A DNA stretch of 64,000 bases from Halococcus thailandensis JCM 13552 (GCF_000336715.1 NZ_AOMF01000155.1:133269-197268); one strand, 5' to 3'; counted from the first letter of the stretch, positions 16,387-25,733 are shown. The notes: generated by a model not told the origin, from the letters alone. Translations and numbers: made by a program.

Positions 16387-16974
16387 ATGCGCCAGTTCGT
16401 CGTTCTCGGTCACGAAGTGCCGCTCGACGCCGATCTCTCGCTGGACGATCTCACGGGAGCCGGGCGACTGGACGTGCTCTGTCGCTGCGTGAACTCGGCG
16501 TTCTGTCTCTCGCACGCGATCCGCGAGGACACTCGTGTCTGGCTCGTCCTCCGGGACGAGTTCGCGATCCGATTCGAGGGCTCCGCACTCAGAAACCTCA
16601 ATCCCGACGAGCGCTCGACGGCGGCGCTCGTGCGCGGAGCGCTCGACGAAAAGGACGGCGCGATCGGCCACATGGCCGCCGAGAGTTCACCCGGCGTGTC
16701 GATCTCGCGGCGCGGGCTCGCGGGCGTGCTCGACGAACTCGATGGCACGCTGCTCGAACTCCACGAGGAGGGTGAACCGGTCGTCGAGAGCGACGTGCCG
16801 GCTGATCCGGCGTTCGTGCTCTCGGATCATCGGGATTTCATCGCGCGTGAGGCGGAGTTACTCACGGAGCGGGCCGACCGGCGGGTGCGTCTGGGGCCCG
16901 AACGGCTCCACGCCGACCACGCGATCACGGTCGCGCACAACTGGCTCGACACCAGTGGCTTCGCGCGCTACTGA
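16387..16974 (+). CDS. trmY: tRNA (pseudouridine54-N1)-methyltransferase TrmY
   Basis: 195 residues. MRQFVVLGHEVPLDADLSLDDLTGAGRLDVLCRCVNSAFCLSH matches the conserved start of the archaeal TrmY SPOUT family, and the C-terminal knot region includes 'FVLSDHRDF' and 'RRVRLGPERLHADHAITV', which bind S-adenosylmethionine. It methylates N1 of pseudouridine 54 in archaeal tRNA. The substrate base is made by Pus10, encoded about 11 kb upstream. I start at ATG 16387 because known TrmY proteins begin with Met-Arg-x-Phe; a GTG four codons upstream is the alternative. The gene follows aglM by 37 nt in the same direction. Confidence 0.93.
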   Translation: MRQFVVLGHEVPLDADLSLDDLTGAGRLDVLCRCVNSAFCLSHAIREDTRVWLVLRDEFAIRFEGSALRNLNPDERSTAALVRGALDEKDGAIGHMAAESSPGVSISRRGLAGVLDELDGTLLELHEEGEPVVESDVPADPAFVLSDHRDFIAREAELLTERADRRVRLGPERLHADHAITVAHNWLDTSGFARY

Positions 16975-17023
16975 CGAGCGCCGAAGCTAAAGGGTATGTA
17001 CGACCCGCACGAGTCGAGTGAAC

Positions 17024-17440
17024 ATGCACTATCTCGGCTGGGCGCTCATCGCGCTCGTCGGCTACAGCATCTTCACCCCGCTGGCGTCGCTCGCGATGGA
17101 CAACGCGCCGTCGAGCGTGGTCGCGATGGTCGCCAACGGCGTTCTCCTCGTCTCGGCGGTCGGTCTCACCGTCTACGAGAACGAATCGCTGACGTCGTAC
17201 TTCGGCGGGCGGACAGCGCTCTACATGCTCGGTGCGGGCGTGTTCCTCGCGGTCGGCATTCTCGCGTACTACCGCGCGCTCGCGGCCGGCCCGGTGAGCA
17301 TCGTCACGCCCGTCTACGCCATGTTCCTCGTCGGCAGCACGGCCCTGAGCGTGCTCTTTCTCGACGATTCGCTGACGCTCAAGAAGAGCGCGGGCATCGT
17401 GCTCGCGGTCGTCGCGGTCTATCTCACCGCGACCGGGTAG
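17024..17440 (+). CDS. Half-size EamA/DMT-family membrane transporter
   Basis: 138 residues with about five hydrophobic helices, beginning MHYLGWALIALVGYSIFTPLAS. 'YYRALAAGPVSIVTPVYAMF' is the signature of EamA repeat units. Full EamA carriers have two such repeats and ten helices; this one has a single repeat and must work as a dimer, like the small multidrug resistance proteins from which the family is thought to derive. The C-terminal part 'DDSLTLKKSAGIVLAVVAVYLTATG' is typical. Substrate unknown. A GTG two codons upstream of the ATG could also be used. It ends 41 nt before tRNA-Pro. Confidence 0.82.
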   Translation: MHYLGWALIALVGYSIFTPLASLAMDNAPSSVVAMVANGVLLVSAVGLTVYENESLTSYFGGRTALYMLGAGVFLAVGILAYYRALAAGPVSIVTPVYAMFLVGSTALSVLFLDDSLTLKKSAGIVLAVVAVYLTATG

Positions 17441-17481
17441 AACGGAAAGGTTAACACGCTCGTGACCGTGAGTCCGACTGC

Positions 17482-17554
17482 GGGCCGGTGGGGTAGCTTG
17501 GTATCCTTCGGCCTTCGGGTGGCCGTAACCGCGATTCGAATTCGCGCCGGCCCA
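17482..17554 (+). tRNA. tRNA-Pro (anticodon CGG)
   Basis: All arms can be folded by eye: acceptor GGGCCGG/CCGGCCC with discriminator A, D arm with A14 and G18-G19, anticodon stem CGGCC/GGCCG with loop TTCGGGT (anticodon CGG, reads codon CCG), variable TAAC, and T arm CGCGA-TTCGAAT-TCGCG. It is 73 nt, has no intron and no encoded CCA. The 3' half is a typical attachment site for integrating elements, and a toxin-antitoxin pair follows 270 nt downstream. Confidence 0.96.
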
Positions 17555-17562
17555 TACATCCC

Positions 17563-17717
17563 CCACATTTTGCTGCGTTCCGCTCGCTAGCACCCGCTCT
17601 ACTGGCAAAATGTGGATCAAAAGCCTGCGTTACCCCTTCGCTCCGCTAAGGGGTTCCTTGGCCGCTCGCTCACTACGTTCGCTCGCGGATGCCGCCCTCC
17701 GATACCACAGTATCGGA
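17563..17717. repeat. Three successive inverted repeats downstream of tRNA-Pro
   Basis: Three perfect stems follow the tRNA. The first is CCACATTTTGC (17563-17573) with GCAAAATGTGG (17605-17615), an 11-bp stem. The second is ACCCCTT (17632-17638) with AAGGGGT (17648-17654). The third is TCCGATAC (17698-17705) with GTATCGGA (17710-17717), an 8-bp stem with a CACA loop. The rest of 17441-17827 has no open frame with protein character. The stems may be terminators, a small RNA, or scars of integration next to the tRNA. Confidence 0.5.
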
Positions 17718-17827
17718 CCGGTTGGATGGGAAATCCCGTAGACCTGTCATTGGCGGTCGTCGGAATGCATCCGCTTGGCTCACAACGTACACAAACGTTT
17801 TGCGGGTCGACGCTTAATATAGGTTCG

Positions 17828-18130
17828 ATGAGCACCGATAAACGCCGCGTCCAGTTCCGCGCTTCCGAGAAACTCATCGAGCGTACGGATGCGCTGGCGA
17901 CGGTCCTCGGCACCGATCGCACGGACGTGTTGACCGACGCGCTGCGCGAATATCTCCGGGACGCCGCCCACGACGATCGGCTCACACAGGAGATCGCGGG
18001 CGCGTACTACGACGACGAGATCGAGTTCGCGGAACTGAAAGCGCTCGTTGGTCCCGAAGAGGCGGCGAACTTCCGGGTTCTGAAGCGCCAGCTCGACGAA
18101 TCGCTCACCGATGAACTGGCCGAACTGTAG
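17828..18130 (+). CDS. Ribbon-helix-helix-type antitoxin candidate
   Basis: 100 residues. 'KRRVQFRASEKLIERTDALATVLG' followed by 'TDRTDVLTDALREYLRD' is the strand-helix-helix pattern of RHH DNA-binding proteins (beta strand with alternating Arg/Gln/Arg, then the G-T/S-R turn and a second helix). The remaining 55 residues are an acidic helical tail suited to neutralising a toxin. The stop codon is directly followed by the ATG of a PIN protein, so the two form a toxin-antitoxin operon. It lies just after tRNA-Pro and its inverted repeats, which hints at horizontal arrival, although base composition is not very different from the neighbours. Confidence 0.8.
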   Translation: MSTDKRRVQFRASEKLIERTDALATVLGTDRTDVLTDALREYLRDAAHDDRLTQEIAGAYYDDEIEFAELKALVGPEEAANFRVLKRQLDESLTDELAEL

Positions 18131-18637
18131 ATGACGAGCGTCGTTGCCGATACGTCGGCGCTGGTCAGCCTCGGCGTCGTGGCTGCCCGCGATCCGTCAC
18201 CGCTCGACCGTCTGCTCTCGCAATACACCGTCCTCACTGCGACCGAAGTTCGGGACGAACTCCGAGACATCGCGTCGTACGCCGACGAACACGGGCGTGC
18301 GGCGGGAGCCGTCCTCGATCGACTGGAGCGAATCGACGTTCGTCGGATCGATCTCGATGCCGATTTCCCGCTCGACGACGGTGAGAACGCTGCCGTGACG
18401 CTCGCGAACGACCACGATGCGGAGCTGTTCCTCTGTGACGAGTTCAACCAGCTTGGCCTCGTCCACGCATCGCTAGTCGATACCCGATTGGTGACGACGC
18501 CGAAGCTCTTGGCAGTGTTCGTCCACAACGAGCTACTGACCGAAGCAGCTGCCACGGCGGCACTGGACGAGATCGGCGACGTTCGGAGCTGGGCGGACAA
18601 CAGTTACGTCCAGCGTGCGCGAGCAACGTTCCGATAG
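18131..18637 (+). CDS. PIN-domain toxin candidate
   Basis: 168 residues. SVVADTSALVSLG is the first PIN strand (Asp-Thr-Ser), 'TATEVRDELRDIASYAD' the conserved Glu helix, 'DDGENAAVTLANDHDAELFLCDE' the central Glu and the Asp-Asp/Glu strand that bind the metal. All catalytic carboxylates are present. It starts on the base after the stop of the RHH protein. Compared with VapC at 14549 it is longer and belongs to a different PIN subgroup that has an extended C-terminal helix region. A ribonuclease acting on tRNA or rRNA is the likely activity; the target is unknown. Confidence 0.8.
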   Translation: MTSVVADTSALVSLGVVAARDPSPLDRLLSQYTVLTATEVRDELRDIASYADEHGRAAGAVLDRLERIDVRRIDLDADFPLDDGENAAVTLANDHDAELFLCDEFNQLGLVHASLVDTRLVTTPKLLAVFVHNELLTEAAATAALDEIGDVRSWADNSYVQRARATFR

Positions 18638-18685
18638 CTCCCGCGACCCCTGTGAGTTTTCTCCGTGCCCGTACAACGCGGACGC

Positions 18686-19744
18686 ATGGGAGACGACCTG
18701 CTTATCTACGGCTCGTACGGCTATACCGGCGCGCTCATCACCGAAACCGCCGACGAGGAGGGGCTGGAGCCGACACTCGCTGGCCGGCGGGCCGAACCCG
18801 TCGAGCGCCAGGCGACCGATCGCGGGCTCGACCATCGCGTGTTCAGCCTCGATCATCCGACGGTCGTCGAATCGAACATTAGCGAGTTCGACGTCATATT
18901 GAACTGTGCCGGACCGTTCTCGGCGACAGCCGACCCGCTCGTGGCTGCGTGCATCGAGACCGGCACCGACTACCTCGACATCACCGGCGAGATCGCCGCC
19001 TTCGAGGCCACCGCCGAGCGCGATCGCGACGCCGAGAAGGCCGACGTGACGCTGCTACCGGGCGTCGGGTTCGACGTGGTGCCGACCGACTGTCTCGCGG
19101 CGTATCTCCACACGAAACACTCCGACGCCGACCGTCTCAGCCTCGCGATCGACGGGTTGGGAACCTTCTCGCCGGGCACGCTGAAGTCGGTCATCGAGGG
19201 GCTCTCGCAGGGTGGCGCGGCGCGCATCGACGGCGCGATCGAGAGCGTACCGCCGGCCTGGAAGGTTCGCGATATCGATCTCGGCGGCGGTGCGAGCACG
19301 GCCGTGACGATCCCGTGGGGTGACGTCTCGACGGCGTACTACACGACCGGGATCCCGAACGTCGAGACCTACGCGACGATTCCGAGCTACGCCGCGACGA
19401 TGATGCGGAAAACGGGGCCGCTGACCTCCCTCCTCGGTGTTTCGCCGATCCAGCGCGCGCTCAAGGGGATCGTCGATGCGACTGTCAGCGGCCCGACGGC
19501 CGACGAGCGTGCCCGGAGTACCACCCGGATCTGGGGCGAGATCGAGGGCGACGGTAAGCGCGTCGCTGCCCGCCTCCGGACGCCCGACACCTACGAGTTC
19601 ACCGCGCGGACCGCGACCGAGATCGCCCGACGTGTCTGCGATGACGACATCGAATCCGGATTCCAGACACCCGCGTCGGCGTTCGGCCCGGAGTTCGTCC
19701 TCGAATTCGACGGCGTCGAGCGTGAGGACGTGGGTGGACGATGA
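18686..19744 (+). CDS. Saccharopine-dehydrogenase-like oxidoreductase (trans-acting enoyl reductase family)
   Basis: 352 residues. The N-terminus LLIYGSYGYTGALITETA is the NADP-binding motif of the saccharopine dehydrogenase/trans-acting enoyl reductase group, with 'LAGRRAEPVE' placing Arg for NADP. 'VILNCAGPFSATADPLVAACIETGTDYLDITGE' is the characteristic second block, and GVGFDVVPTDCLA the third. Mycobacterial relatives reduce polyketide intermediates; most archaeal members have no known substrate and may act on isoprenoid or other lipid precursors. The ATG at 18686 puts the Rossmann strand at residue 4. It stands alone, with its own leader after the PIN toxin gene. Confidence 0.85.
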   Translation: MGDDLLIYGSYGYTGALITETADEEGLEPTLAGRRAEPVERQATDRGLDHRVFSLDHPTVVESNISEFDVILNCAGPFSATADPLVAACIETGTDYLDITGEIAAFEATAERDRDAEKADVTLLPGVGFDVVPTDCLAAYLHTKHSDADRLSLAIDGLGTFSPGTLKSVIEGLSQGGAARIDGAIESVPPAWKVRDIDLGGGASTAVTIPWGDVSTAYYTTGIPNVETYATIPSYAATMMRKTGPLTSLLGVSPIQRALKGIVDATVSGPTADERARSTTRIWGEIEGDGKRVAARLRTPDTYEFTARTATEIARRVCDDDIESGFQTPASAFGPEFVLEFDGVEREDVGGR

Positions 19745-19811
19745 GCGGCCATCGAGCTGAATCCCGAATTCGATATCGTCGCATGAAGTTTATGTTTGCG
19801 AGGACTGCGGT

Positions 19812-20705
19812 ATGAACGATCCGGAACACGAGCCGTGGACCCACGAGTGGGCGCAACTCGACAGTATCGTGCTCCACTACGTCGAAGCCGGCGATCCGGA
19901 CGATCCGCTCGTAGTGCTGTTGCACGGCTTCCCCGAGTTCTGGTACGCGTGGCGCAACCAGATCGACTCGCTGGCTGCGGCGGGTTTTCACATCGTCGCG
20001 CCGGATCTACGTGGGTACAACCGCTCGGAGAAACCGTCCGGCGTCGGTTCCTATCGTCTCGATCGGCTCGTCGACGACGTCGTCGAACTCGTCGATCACT
20101 TCGGGGTCGAGCGCGCAAATATCGTCGGGCACGACTGGGGTGGGGTCATCGCGTGGGAACTCGGCCATCGGCGACCCGATCGCCTCGATCGCCTCGCGGT
20201 GCTGAACGCACCGCATCCCGAAGCACTCGAACGCGAACTGCGCTCGCCGGCACAGCTCGCTCGCTCCTGGTACGCGCTGTTCTTCCAGCTGCCCCAGGTT
20301 CCCGAGGCGATTCTGGGACGCACCGATGGCTGGCTCGGCGCGCTGTTGCGAACCGACCCATCGAACCCGACGGCGTTCGACGAGTCGGTCATCGAACGGT
20401 ACGAGCACGCGATTTCCCGCCCCGGCGCGCTCACGGCGGCGATCGACTACTATCGGGCGTTCGGTCGCTCCCAGTTGCGCCGCTGGGTCGGGCTTGCGGA
20501 ATCGAACGCACGACACCCGACGATCGAAGCCGAAACCCTCGTGATCTGGGGCGAGCAGGATCGCGCGCTCGGCACCGAACTGCTCGACGGACTCGATCGC
20601 TGGGTTCCAGACGTTCGTATCGAACGCCTTCCCGAAGCGAGCCACTGGGTGCAAAACGACGCTTCGGAGCCCGTGACCGATCTCCTGGAGGAGTTTCTCA
20701 AATGA
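19812..20705 (+). CDS. Alpha/beta hydrolase, epoxide hydrolase-like
   Basis: 297 residues. HGFPEFWYAWRNQ gives the oxyanion HGxP motif (His39), VGHDWGG contains the nucleophile, which is Asp108 rather than Ser, and EASHWVQND near the C-terminus holds the catalytic His. An Asp nucleophile and a cap domain with Tyr residues mark the epoxide hydrolase/haloalkane dehalogenase branch; HGFPEFW favours soluble epoxide hydrolase. The substrate may be a fatty epoxide or a xenobiotic. The stop overlaps the start of the Nudix gene (ATGA), so the two are coupled. Confidence 0.85.
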   Translation: MNDPEHEPWTHEWAQLDSIVLHYVEAGDPDDPLVVLLHGFPEFWYAWRNQIDSLAAAGFHIVAPDLRGYNRSEKPSGVGSYRLDRLVDDVVELVDHFGVERANIVGHDWGGVIAWELGHRRPDRLDRLAVLNAPHPEALERELRSPAQLARSWYALFFQLPQVPEAILGRTDGWLGALLRTDPSNPTAFDESVIERYEHAISRPGALTAAIDYYRAFGRSQLRRWVGLAESNARHPTIEAETLVIWGEQDRALGTELLDGLDRWVPDVRIERLPEASHWVQNDASEPVTDLLEEFLK

Positions 20706-21265
20706 GTGACTTCGATCCGCTCGCGTGGGAGACACTCGAATCGAGCACGGCCTACTCCTATCCGGGGTTCGACGTCGTCAACGAGCGGGTGCGCCTGCCG
20801 GACGGCACCGAGACGGAATTCGATTCAGTCACCGAACCCGCCGCCGTCGTCGTGTTGGGGTTCACGCCGGCGGACGAGGTCGTGGTCATCGAGGAGTGGC
20901 GACAGGCGGTCGAGCGCGTGAATCGCGGGTTGCCGGCCGGCACCGTCGAGCCCGACGAAAACATCGAGCAGGCGGCGCGACGCGAGTTCGAGGAGGAGAC
21001 GGGCTACGTCGCCGACGAGATGGACCACCTCACGACCGTCGAGCCGCTCAACGGGCTCGCGGACTCGGTCCATCATCACTTCGTCGCGCATGGCTGTCGA
21101 CCCACGGGCTCACAGGAACTGGACGACAACGAAACGATTCGGGTCGATACGGCGGAATACGAGGATCTGCTCGGCGCGATCGCGGACGACGACCTCCGCG
21201 ACGGGCGCAGCGCGCTCTGCCTGCTCTATCACGCCCGCTTCGGTGCGGAAAGCGGAGTGCCTTAG
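20702..21265 (+). CDS. Nudix hydrolase, ADP-ribose pyrophosphatase-like
   Basis: 187 residues. The Nudix box is complete: [23 protein letters not shown] (about 79-101), with the REFEEE metal-binding core. '[27 protein letters not shown]' upstream of it is typical of ADP-ribose pyrophosphatases (EQYR...PAG). It would hydrolyse ADP-ribose or another nucleoside diphosphate linked to a small group. The gene is fused translationally to the hydrolase upstream through an ATGA overlap. It ends 23 nt before tgtA in the same direction, so readthrough into the archaeosine operon is possible. Confidence 0.9.
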   Translation: MSDFDPLAWETLESSTAYSYPGFDVVNERVRLPDGTETEFDSVTEPAAVVVLGFTPADEVVVIEEWRQAVERVNRGLPAGTVEPDENIEQAARREFEEETGYVADEMDHLTTVEPLNGLADSVHHHFVAHGCRPTGSQELDDNETIRVDTAEYEDLLGAIADDDLRDGRSALCLLYHARFGAESGVP

Positions 21266-21288
21266 ACACGCGACGGTCGACTCACCCC

Positions 21289-22788
21289 ATGAACGACGTT
21301 TTCGAACTCCGCAGCGCCGACGCCGCCGGCCGCATCGGCGAGCTTCGAGTGCCGCGATCCGACACGGTTGTCGAGACGCCCGCACTCATGCCCGTCGTCA
21401 ACCCAAACCTCCAGACGATTTCGCCCGCGCGGCTCGAAAACGAGTTCGGTGCGGAGATATGTATCACTAACGGCTATATCATTTCCCAGAGCGACTACCG
21501 CGAGGAGGTGCTCTCGAAAGGCCTCCACGAATTTCTCGATTTCTCCGGCGCGATCATGACCGACTCGGGATCGTTCCAACTGGCCGAATACGGCGAGATC
21601 GACGTCACGAGCGCCGAAATACTGGACTTCCAGTATCGGATCGGCTCCGACATCGGCACGCCGGTCGACATCCCGACGCCGCCCGAGGCGGGCCGCGAGC
21701 GCGCCGCCGACGAGCTCGCGACCACACAGGATCGACTCGAATCGATCCAGGACGTCGACACCGGCGAGATGCTCGTCAACGCCCCGGTGCAGGGTGGCGT
21801 CTACACCGATCTCCGCGAGCGAGCCGCCCGCGACGCCCGCGCGACCGGGCTCGATATCCACCCGATCGGCGCGGTCGTGCCACTGATGAACGCCTACGAG
21901 TACGGGAAAATGGTCGACGTGGTCGCGGCCGCGAAGCGCGGACTGGGTTCGAACTCGCCCGTCCACCTCTTTGGCGCGGGCCATCCGATGATGTTCGCGC
22001 TCGCGGTCGCGCTCGGCTGCGATCTGTTCGACTCGGCGGCCTACGCGCTCTACGCGCGCGACGACCGCTATCTCACCGTTCGGGGCACCGAACGCCTCTC
22101 CGAGCTCGAATATCTCCCCTGCGAGTGCCCGGTCTGTGTCGCGCACACGCCCGACGAACTCCGCGCGATGCCCGACGACGAGCGCGAGACGCGCCTGGCC
22201 GAGCACAACCTCCACGTGAGCTTCGGCGAGCTCCGGCGCATCAAGCAGGCCATCCGCCGGGGCGATCTGCTCGAACTCGTCGAGGCGCGCGCCCGCGGCC
22301 ATCCCGCGATGCTCGACGGCTATCGCGCGCTGCTCGATCACGCTGACCAGCTCGAAGCCGAGGATTCGGCCTCGAAAGACGCTTTCTTCCATCTCTCCGC
22401 CGAGAGCGCCCGTCGGCCCGAGGTCCGTCGCCATCACGAGCGCCTCGCACGGCTCTCGGTCGATGGTGATATCCTGCTGACCGAGGGTGACACCAACGCC
22501 GCGTACGACGAATCCTGGCGCGTCGTCCCGCCGTTCGGTCCGTTCCCGCGCGCGCTCTCGGAGACGTACCCGCTCACCGCGGAGGTGCCCGAACGACTCG
22601 ACGATCCGGCCTACGAGAGTGCCGCGAGCGGGGTGGCGAAGCTCGTGGCGGCGAACCCCGCCACCGAGTTCACGCTCGCCCACCGGAACTGGCCCGAGCG
22701 CGCGCTCGAAACGGTTCCCGATCGGGTTCGATGTTCGCCGCTCGAATCGATGGACGAATACGAGGAGCGCGGCGAGGGGGAGCCATGA
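21289..22788 (+). CDS. tgtA: Archaeosine tRNA-guanine transglycosylase (position 15)
   Basis: 499 residues. TDSGSFQ (Asp92 region) holds the catalytic Asp, 'NAPVQGG' and [12 protein letters not shown] line the base pocket, and a zinc site follows with CECPVC plus a later His. It replaces guanine 15 in the D-loop of most archaeal tRNAs by preQ0, the first step of archaeosine. ATG 21289 begins directly at the family N-terminus ([19 protein letters not shown]); the frame is open further upstream but overlaps the Nudix gene. It ends in an ATGA overlap with arcS. The C-terminal part after residue 400 is the linker/C2-like region of the archaeal enzyme, with the PUA function carried by ArcS. Confidence 0.95.
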   Translation: MNDVFELRSADAAGRIGELRVPRSDTVVETPALMPVVNPNLQTISPARLENEFGAEICITNGYIISQSDYREEVLSKGLHEFLDFSGAIMTDSGSFQLAEYGEIDVTSAEILDFQYRIGSDIGTPVDIPTPPEAGRERAADELATTQDRLESIQDVDTGEMLVNAPVQGGVYTDLRERAARDARATGLDIHPIGAVVPLMNAYEYGKMVDVVAAAKRGLGSNSPVHLFGAGHPMMFALAVALGCDLFDSAAYALYARDDRYLTVRGTERLSELEYLPCECPVCVAHTPDELRAMPDDERETRLAEHNLHVSFGELRRIKQAIRRGDLLELVEARARGHPAMLDGYRALLDHADQLEAEDSASKDAFFHLSAESARRPEVRRHHERLARLSVDGDILLTEGDTNAAYDESWRVVPPFGPFPRALSETYPLTAEVPERLDDPAYESAASGVAKLVAANPATEFTLAHRNWPERALETVPDRVRCSPLESMDEYEERGEGEP

Positions 22789-24527
22789 CCGAGTTCTTCG
22801 AAATCCACGCGCGCGACGGGCCGGCGCGCATCGGCGAACTCCGACTGACGGAGTCGCTCACGACGCCCGCGCTCGTCGGCGACCGGATCGACGATGCGGG
22901 CAGTCTCTGGCCCGAAGCGCGCGAGACGCCCACCGGCGATCCGGATTCACTCACCGTTCTTCCACACCGAGCGCTGCCGACCGGTACGCCCGACGAAGTC
23001 CAGTCGGCGTTCGCGGTCGACTCACCCGAAATCGATGGGCCGAGCGCCGCGGTGCTCTCGTCGGGAACAGCTAACGATCATGGGAGTGACGCCTACGTCC
23101 TCTCCGACGCACAGGGGCTCGTCGGCCACGCCCGCGCGTTCGTCGAAGGGATCGTCGACGTGAAGCGTGCGATCCCCGACGACGCGGCGCTCTATCTGCC
23201 GGGTGTGGCGACGCCGGCCAACGTCGCCCTGCTCGCGTACGCGGGTGTCGACCTGTTCGACGCCGATCGCGCGGTCGTGAAGGGTACGCAAGGAAAGTAT
23301 CTCACGAGCGACGGCGAGCAGTTCCTCGTCGATCTCGACGAGCTGCCCTGTGCCTGTCCGGCCTGCCAGCAGGGGATCGACGAATTCGATCGCGAGGACT
23401 GTGCGGCCCACAACGAGAACGTGCTCCGCGCCCGGATCGCGACCGTGCGGGGTCGCATCCGTCGGGGTCGACTCCGCGACTATCTGGAGGGTCAGGCTCG
23501 CCACGAGGCGTGGCTCACCGCCGCTCTCCGTCGGTTCGACCAGCAGTATTCGTATCTCGAAGCGCACGCACCGGTCTTCCGGCGCGACGAACTGCTCGCC
23601 GCGAGCGAGGAGAGCCTTCGACGCGTCGAGATCCAGCGCTTCGCCGAGCGCGTGACCGAGCGGTATAGAAATCGGTTTGCCAACCCGCTCGTGCTCGTGC
23701 CCTGTTCGGCGACGAAACCCTACAGCGAGTCCCAGAGCCACGGACAGTTCCACGACGCGATCGGCTTCCGGGCGCACACCGTCTCGATGACCTCGCCTAT
23801 CGGCGTCGTGCCCCAGGAGCTCGAATGCACCTACCCGGCCCAGCACTACGACTCCGTCGTGACGGGTGAGTGGACCGCCGGCGAGGTCGAGTTCGTCGCC
23901 AGCGTCCTGGAAGCCTACCTCGAACGCAACGACTACCCGCGGGTGATCGCTCACGTGCCCGACGACTACCGACGGATCACCGAGCGCGTCGAGGAGAGCC
24001 TCGACACCGAGTTCGAGTACACGGTCGAAGCCCACCCCACGACGAGTGGCTCCCTATCGAACCTCGCCGACGCGCTCTCGGGCGAGCTGAAGTACTCCAA
24101 ACGCGAGCGCGAGCACAACACCGTCCGAGCCATCGCCGACTACCAGTTCGGCCCCGCTGCCGGCGACGCGCTCTTCGAGGAGATCTCGACGGAGGGGCGC
24201 TATCCGAAGCTCAGAGTCCACGGTGACGACCATCTCGCCACGATGGTGCCCCAGTACGGAACGCTCGCGCTCACACTCGCGGGCGCACACCGCTGGGTCG
24301 CGAGCGATGCACCGACCAAGACCGTCGAGATCGACGAGTTCGTCCCCCACGGCAGCGTGCTCGCGCCGGGGATCGTCGAGGCGAGCGAGGAGATCCGTGT
24401 CGGCGACGAGGTCGTCGTCAGGGGACCGAAGGCGTTCGCGATCGGGCGCGCGACGATGCACGGGCGCGCGATGACCGAGGCTTCCCGCGGGATGGCCGTC
24501 GACGTCCGTCACGTCGAGGAGCGATAG
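22785..24527 (+). CDS. arcS: Archaeosine synthase alpha subunit ArcS (TgtA2)
   Basis: 580 residues. The N-terminal half is a degenerate transglycosylase fold: it keeps the zinc Cys cluster (PCACPACQ, about 188-195) but the catalytic DSGSFQ is missing. The archaeosine synthase signature [14 protein letters not shown] lies at 306-319, and the C-terminal 80 residues are a PUA RNA-binding domain ([21 protein letters not shown]). ArcS attaches lysine to preQ0-15 in tRNA, and the radical SAM partner RaSEA then cleaves the adduct to leave archaeosine. Both partners are adjacent, with TgtA upstream. The start codon sits in an ATGA overlap. Confidence 0.95.
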   Translation: MTEFFEIHARDGPARIGELRLTESLTTPALVGDRIDDAGSLWPEARETPTGDPDSLTVLPHRALPTGTPDEVQSAFAVDSPEIDGPSAAVLSSGTANDHGSDAYVLSDAQGLVGHARAFVEGIVDVKRAIPDDAALYLPGVATPANVALLAYAGVDLFDADRAVVKGTQGKYLTSDGEQFLVDLDELPCACPACQQGIDEFDREDCAAHNENVLRARIATVRGRIRRGRLRDYLEGQARHEAWLTAALRRFDQQYSYLEAHAPVFRRDELLAASEESLRRVEIQRFAERVTERYRNRFANPLVLVPCSATKPYSESQSHGQFHDAIGFRAHTVSMTSPIGVVPQELECTYPAQHYDSVVTGEWTAGEVEFVASVLEAYLERNDYPRVIAHVPDDYRRITERVEESLDTEFEYTVEAHPTTSGSLSNLADALSGELKYSKREREHNTVRAIADYQFGPAAGDALFEEISTEGRYPKLRVHGDDHLATMVPQYGTLALTLAGAHRWVASDAPTKTVEIDEFVPHGSVLAPGIVEASEEIRVGDEVVVRGPKAFAIGRATMHGRAMTEASRGMAVDVRHVEER

Positions 24528-24599
24528 GCGACGGGAAGTATCGGGGACGGGCGTCGGCGGGGCGGTGGGGTTTTGCCGCTCCACGGGGTATATCGTCCA

Positions 24600-25670
24600 A
24601 TGAGCCAGCCGAGCCCCGAGGTCTACGAGGCGGGGAAGGGCATGGACGCCCACAACGCCGCGATGCGCGAGATCCGCGCGCGCAACGACCAGACCTACGA
24701 TCCGCACGAACCCACACGGGTCTGGGTCGACGAGGACAACACGCCCGACGGCGTGCGGGACAGCCTGACGATCATCCTCAACACGGGTGGCTGTCGCTGG
24801 GCGCGCGCCGGCGGCTGTACGATGTGTGGCTACGTCGCCGAATCGGTCGAGGGCGGGACAGTCGCCCACGACGCCCTCATGGACCAGCTCGACGTCTGCC
24901 TCGAACACGAACGCGAACACGCCGACGGACCGTGTCCGCTGATCAAGATCTACACGTCGGGCAGTTTTCTCGACGAGCGCGAGGTGCCCGCCGAGACCCG
25001 ACGAGCGATCGCCGAGGCCTTCGGCGACCGCGAGCGCATCGTCGTCGAGTCGCTGCCGGATTTCGTCGAACACGATCGTCTCGCCGACTTCACCGAGCAG
25101 GGGCTCGCGGTCGACGTGGCGGTCGGACTGGAGACCGCCACGGATCGGGTGCGCCACGACTGCGTGAACAAGTACTTCGATTTCGACGATTTCGTCGCGG
25201 CGAGCGAACAGGCCCGCGACGCGGGTGCCGGCATCAAGGCCTATCTCCTGATGAAACCGCCCTTCCTCAGCGAGTCCGAAGCTGTCGCGGACATGATCTC
25301 CTCGGTCGAGCGCTGTGCGGAGTACGCCCACACCGTCTCGATGAACCCTACCAATGTCCAGCGCCACACGATGGTCGAGGAACTGTATCACGACGGCGGC
25401 TACCGCCCGCCGTGGCTCTGGTCCGTGGCCGAAGTCCTTTACGAGACCGCGGATGTCGACGCGCTCGTGATCTCCGATCCGGTGGGCCACGGCTCCGATC
25501 GCGGTCCACACAACTGCGGGGAGTGCGACGATCACGTTCAAACTGCTATCAAGGACTTCGATCTCAGACAGGATCCTTCGGTGTTCGAGCAGGTCTCCTG
25601 CGAATGCGAGCGAACCTGGGAGGCGGTGATGGAGCGCGAGAAGAGCTACGGGATGCCGCTGGCGCGATAG
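24600..25670 (+). CDS. raSEA: Archaeosine synthase beta subunit, radical SAM protein RaSEA
   Basis: 356 residues. The cluster cysteines are Cys65, Cys73 and Cys76 in GGCRWARAGGCTMCGY, spaced Cx7Cx2C instead of the usual Cx3Cx2C. 'LIKIYTSGSFLDEREVP' and 'GLETATDRVRHDCVNK' follow as in Elp3-like radical SAM barrels. A C-terminal Cys cluster (CGECDDH and CECERTWEAV) could hold zinc or a second cluster. With ArcS it forms archaeosine synthase, cleaving the ArcS-made lysine adduct. It lies 72 nt after arcS in the same direction, which completes the pathway from preQ0-tRNA. Confidence 0.9.
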   Translation: MSQPSPEVYEAGKGMDAHNAAMREIRARNDQTYDPHEPTRVWVDEDNTPDGVRDSLTIILNTGGCRWARAGGCTMCGYVAESVEGGTVAHDALMDQLDVCLEHEREHADGPCPLIKIYTSGSFLDEREVPAETRRAIAEAFGDRERIVVESLPDFVEHDRLADFTEQGLAVDVAVGLETATDRVRHDCVNKYFDFDDFVAASEQARDAGAGIKAYLLMKPPFLSESEAVADMISSVERCAEYAHTVSMNPTNVQRHTMVEELYHDGGYRPPWLWSVAEVLYETADVDALVISDPVGHGSDRGPHNCGECDDHVQTAIKDFDLRQDPSVFEQVSCECERTWEAVMEREKSYGMPLAR

Positions 25671-25733
25671 CGACCCTTCGGCGGACCGTTTCGCTACGGA
25701 TCGACCGTCGGCTGCCGACTCGTCAGTTCGTGA

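Noticed and set aside
17018-18637. An integrated element with integrase after tRNA-Pro
   Set aside because: No integrase, transposase or second copy of the tRNA 3' end was found in the window.
20725-21288. Upstream extension of the tgtA frame through the Nudix gene
   Set aside because: The extension is Arg-rich and overlaps a clear Nudix hydrolase in another frame; TgtA homology begins at the ATG at 21289.
24054-25541. A 495-codon minus-strand frame across arcS and RaSEA
   Set aside because: It covers two recognised genes in antisense and shows Arg/Val/Asp-rich low-information sequence.
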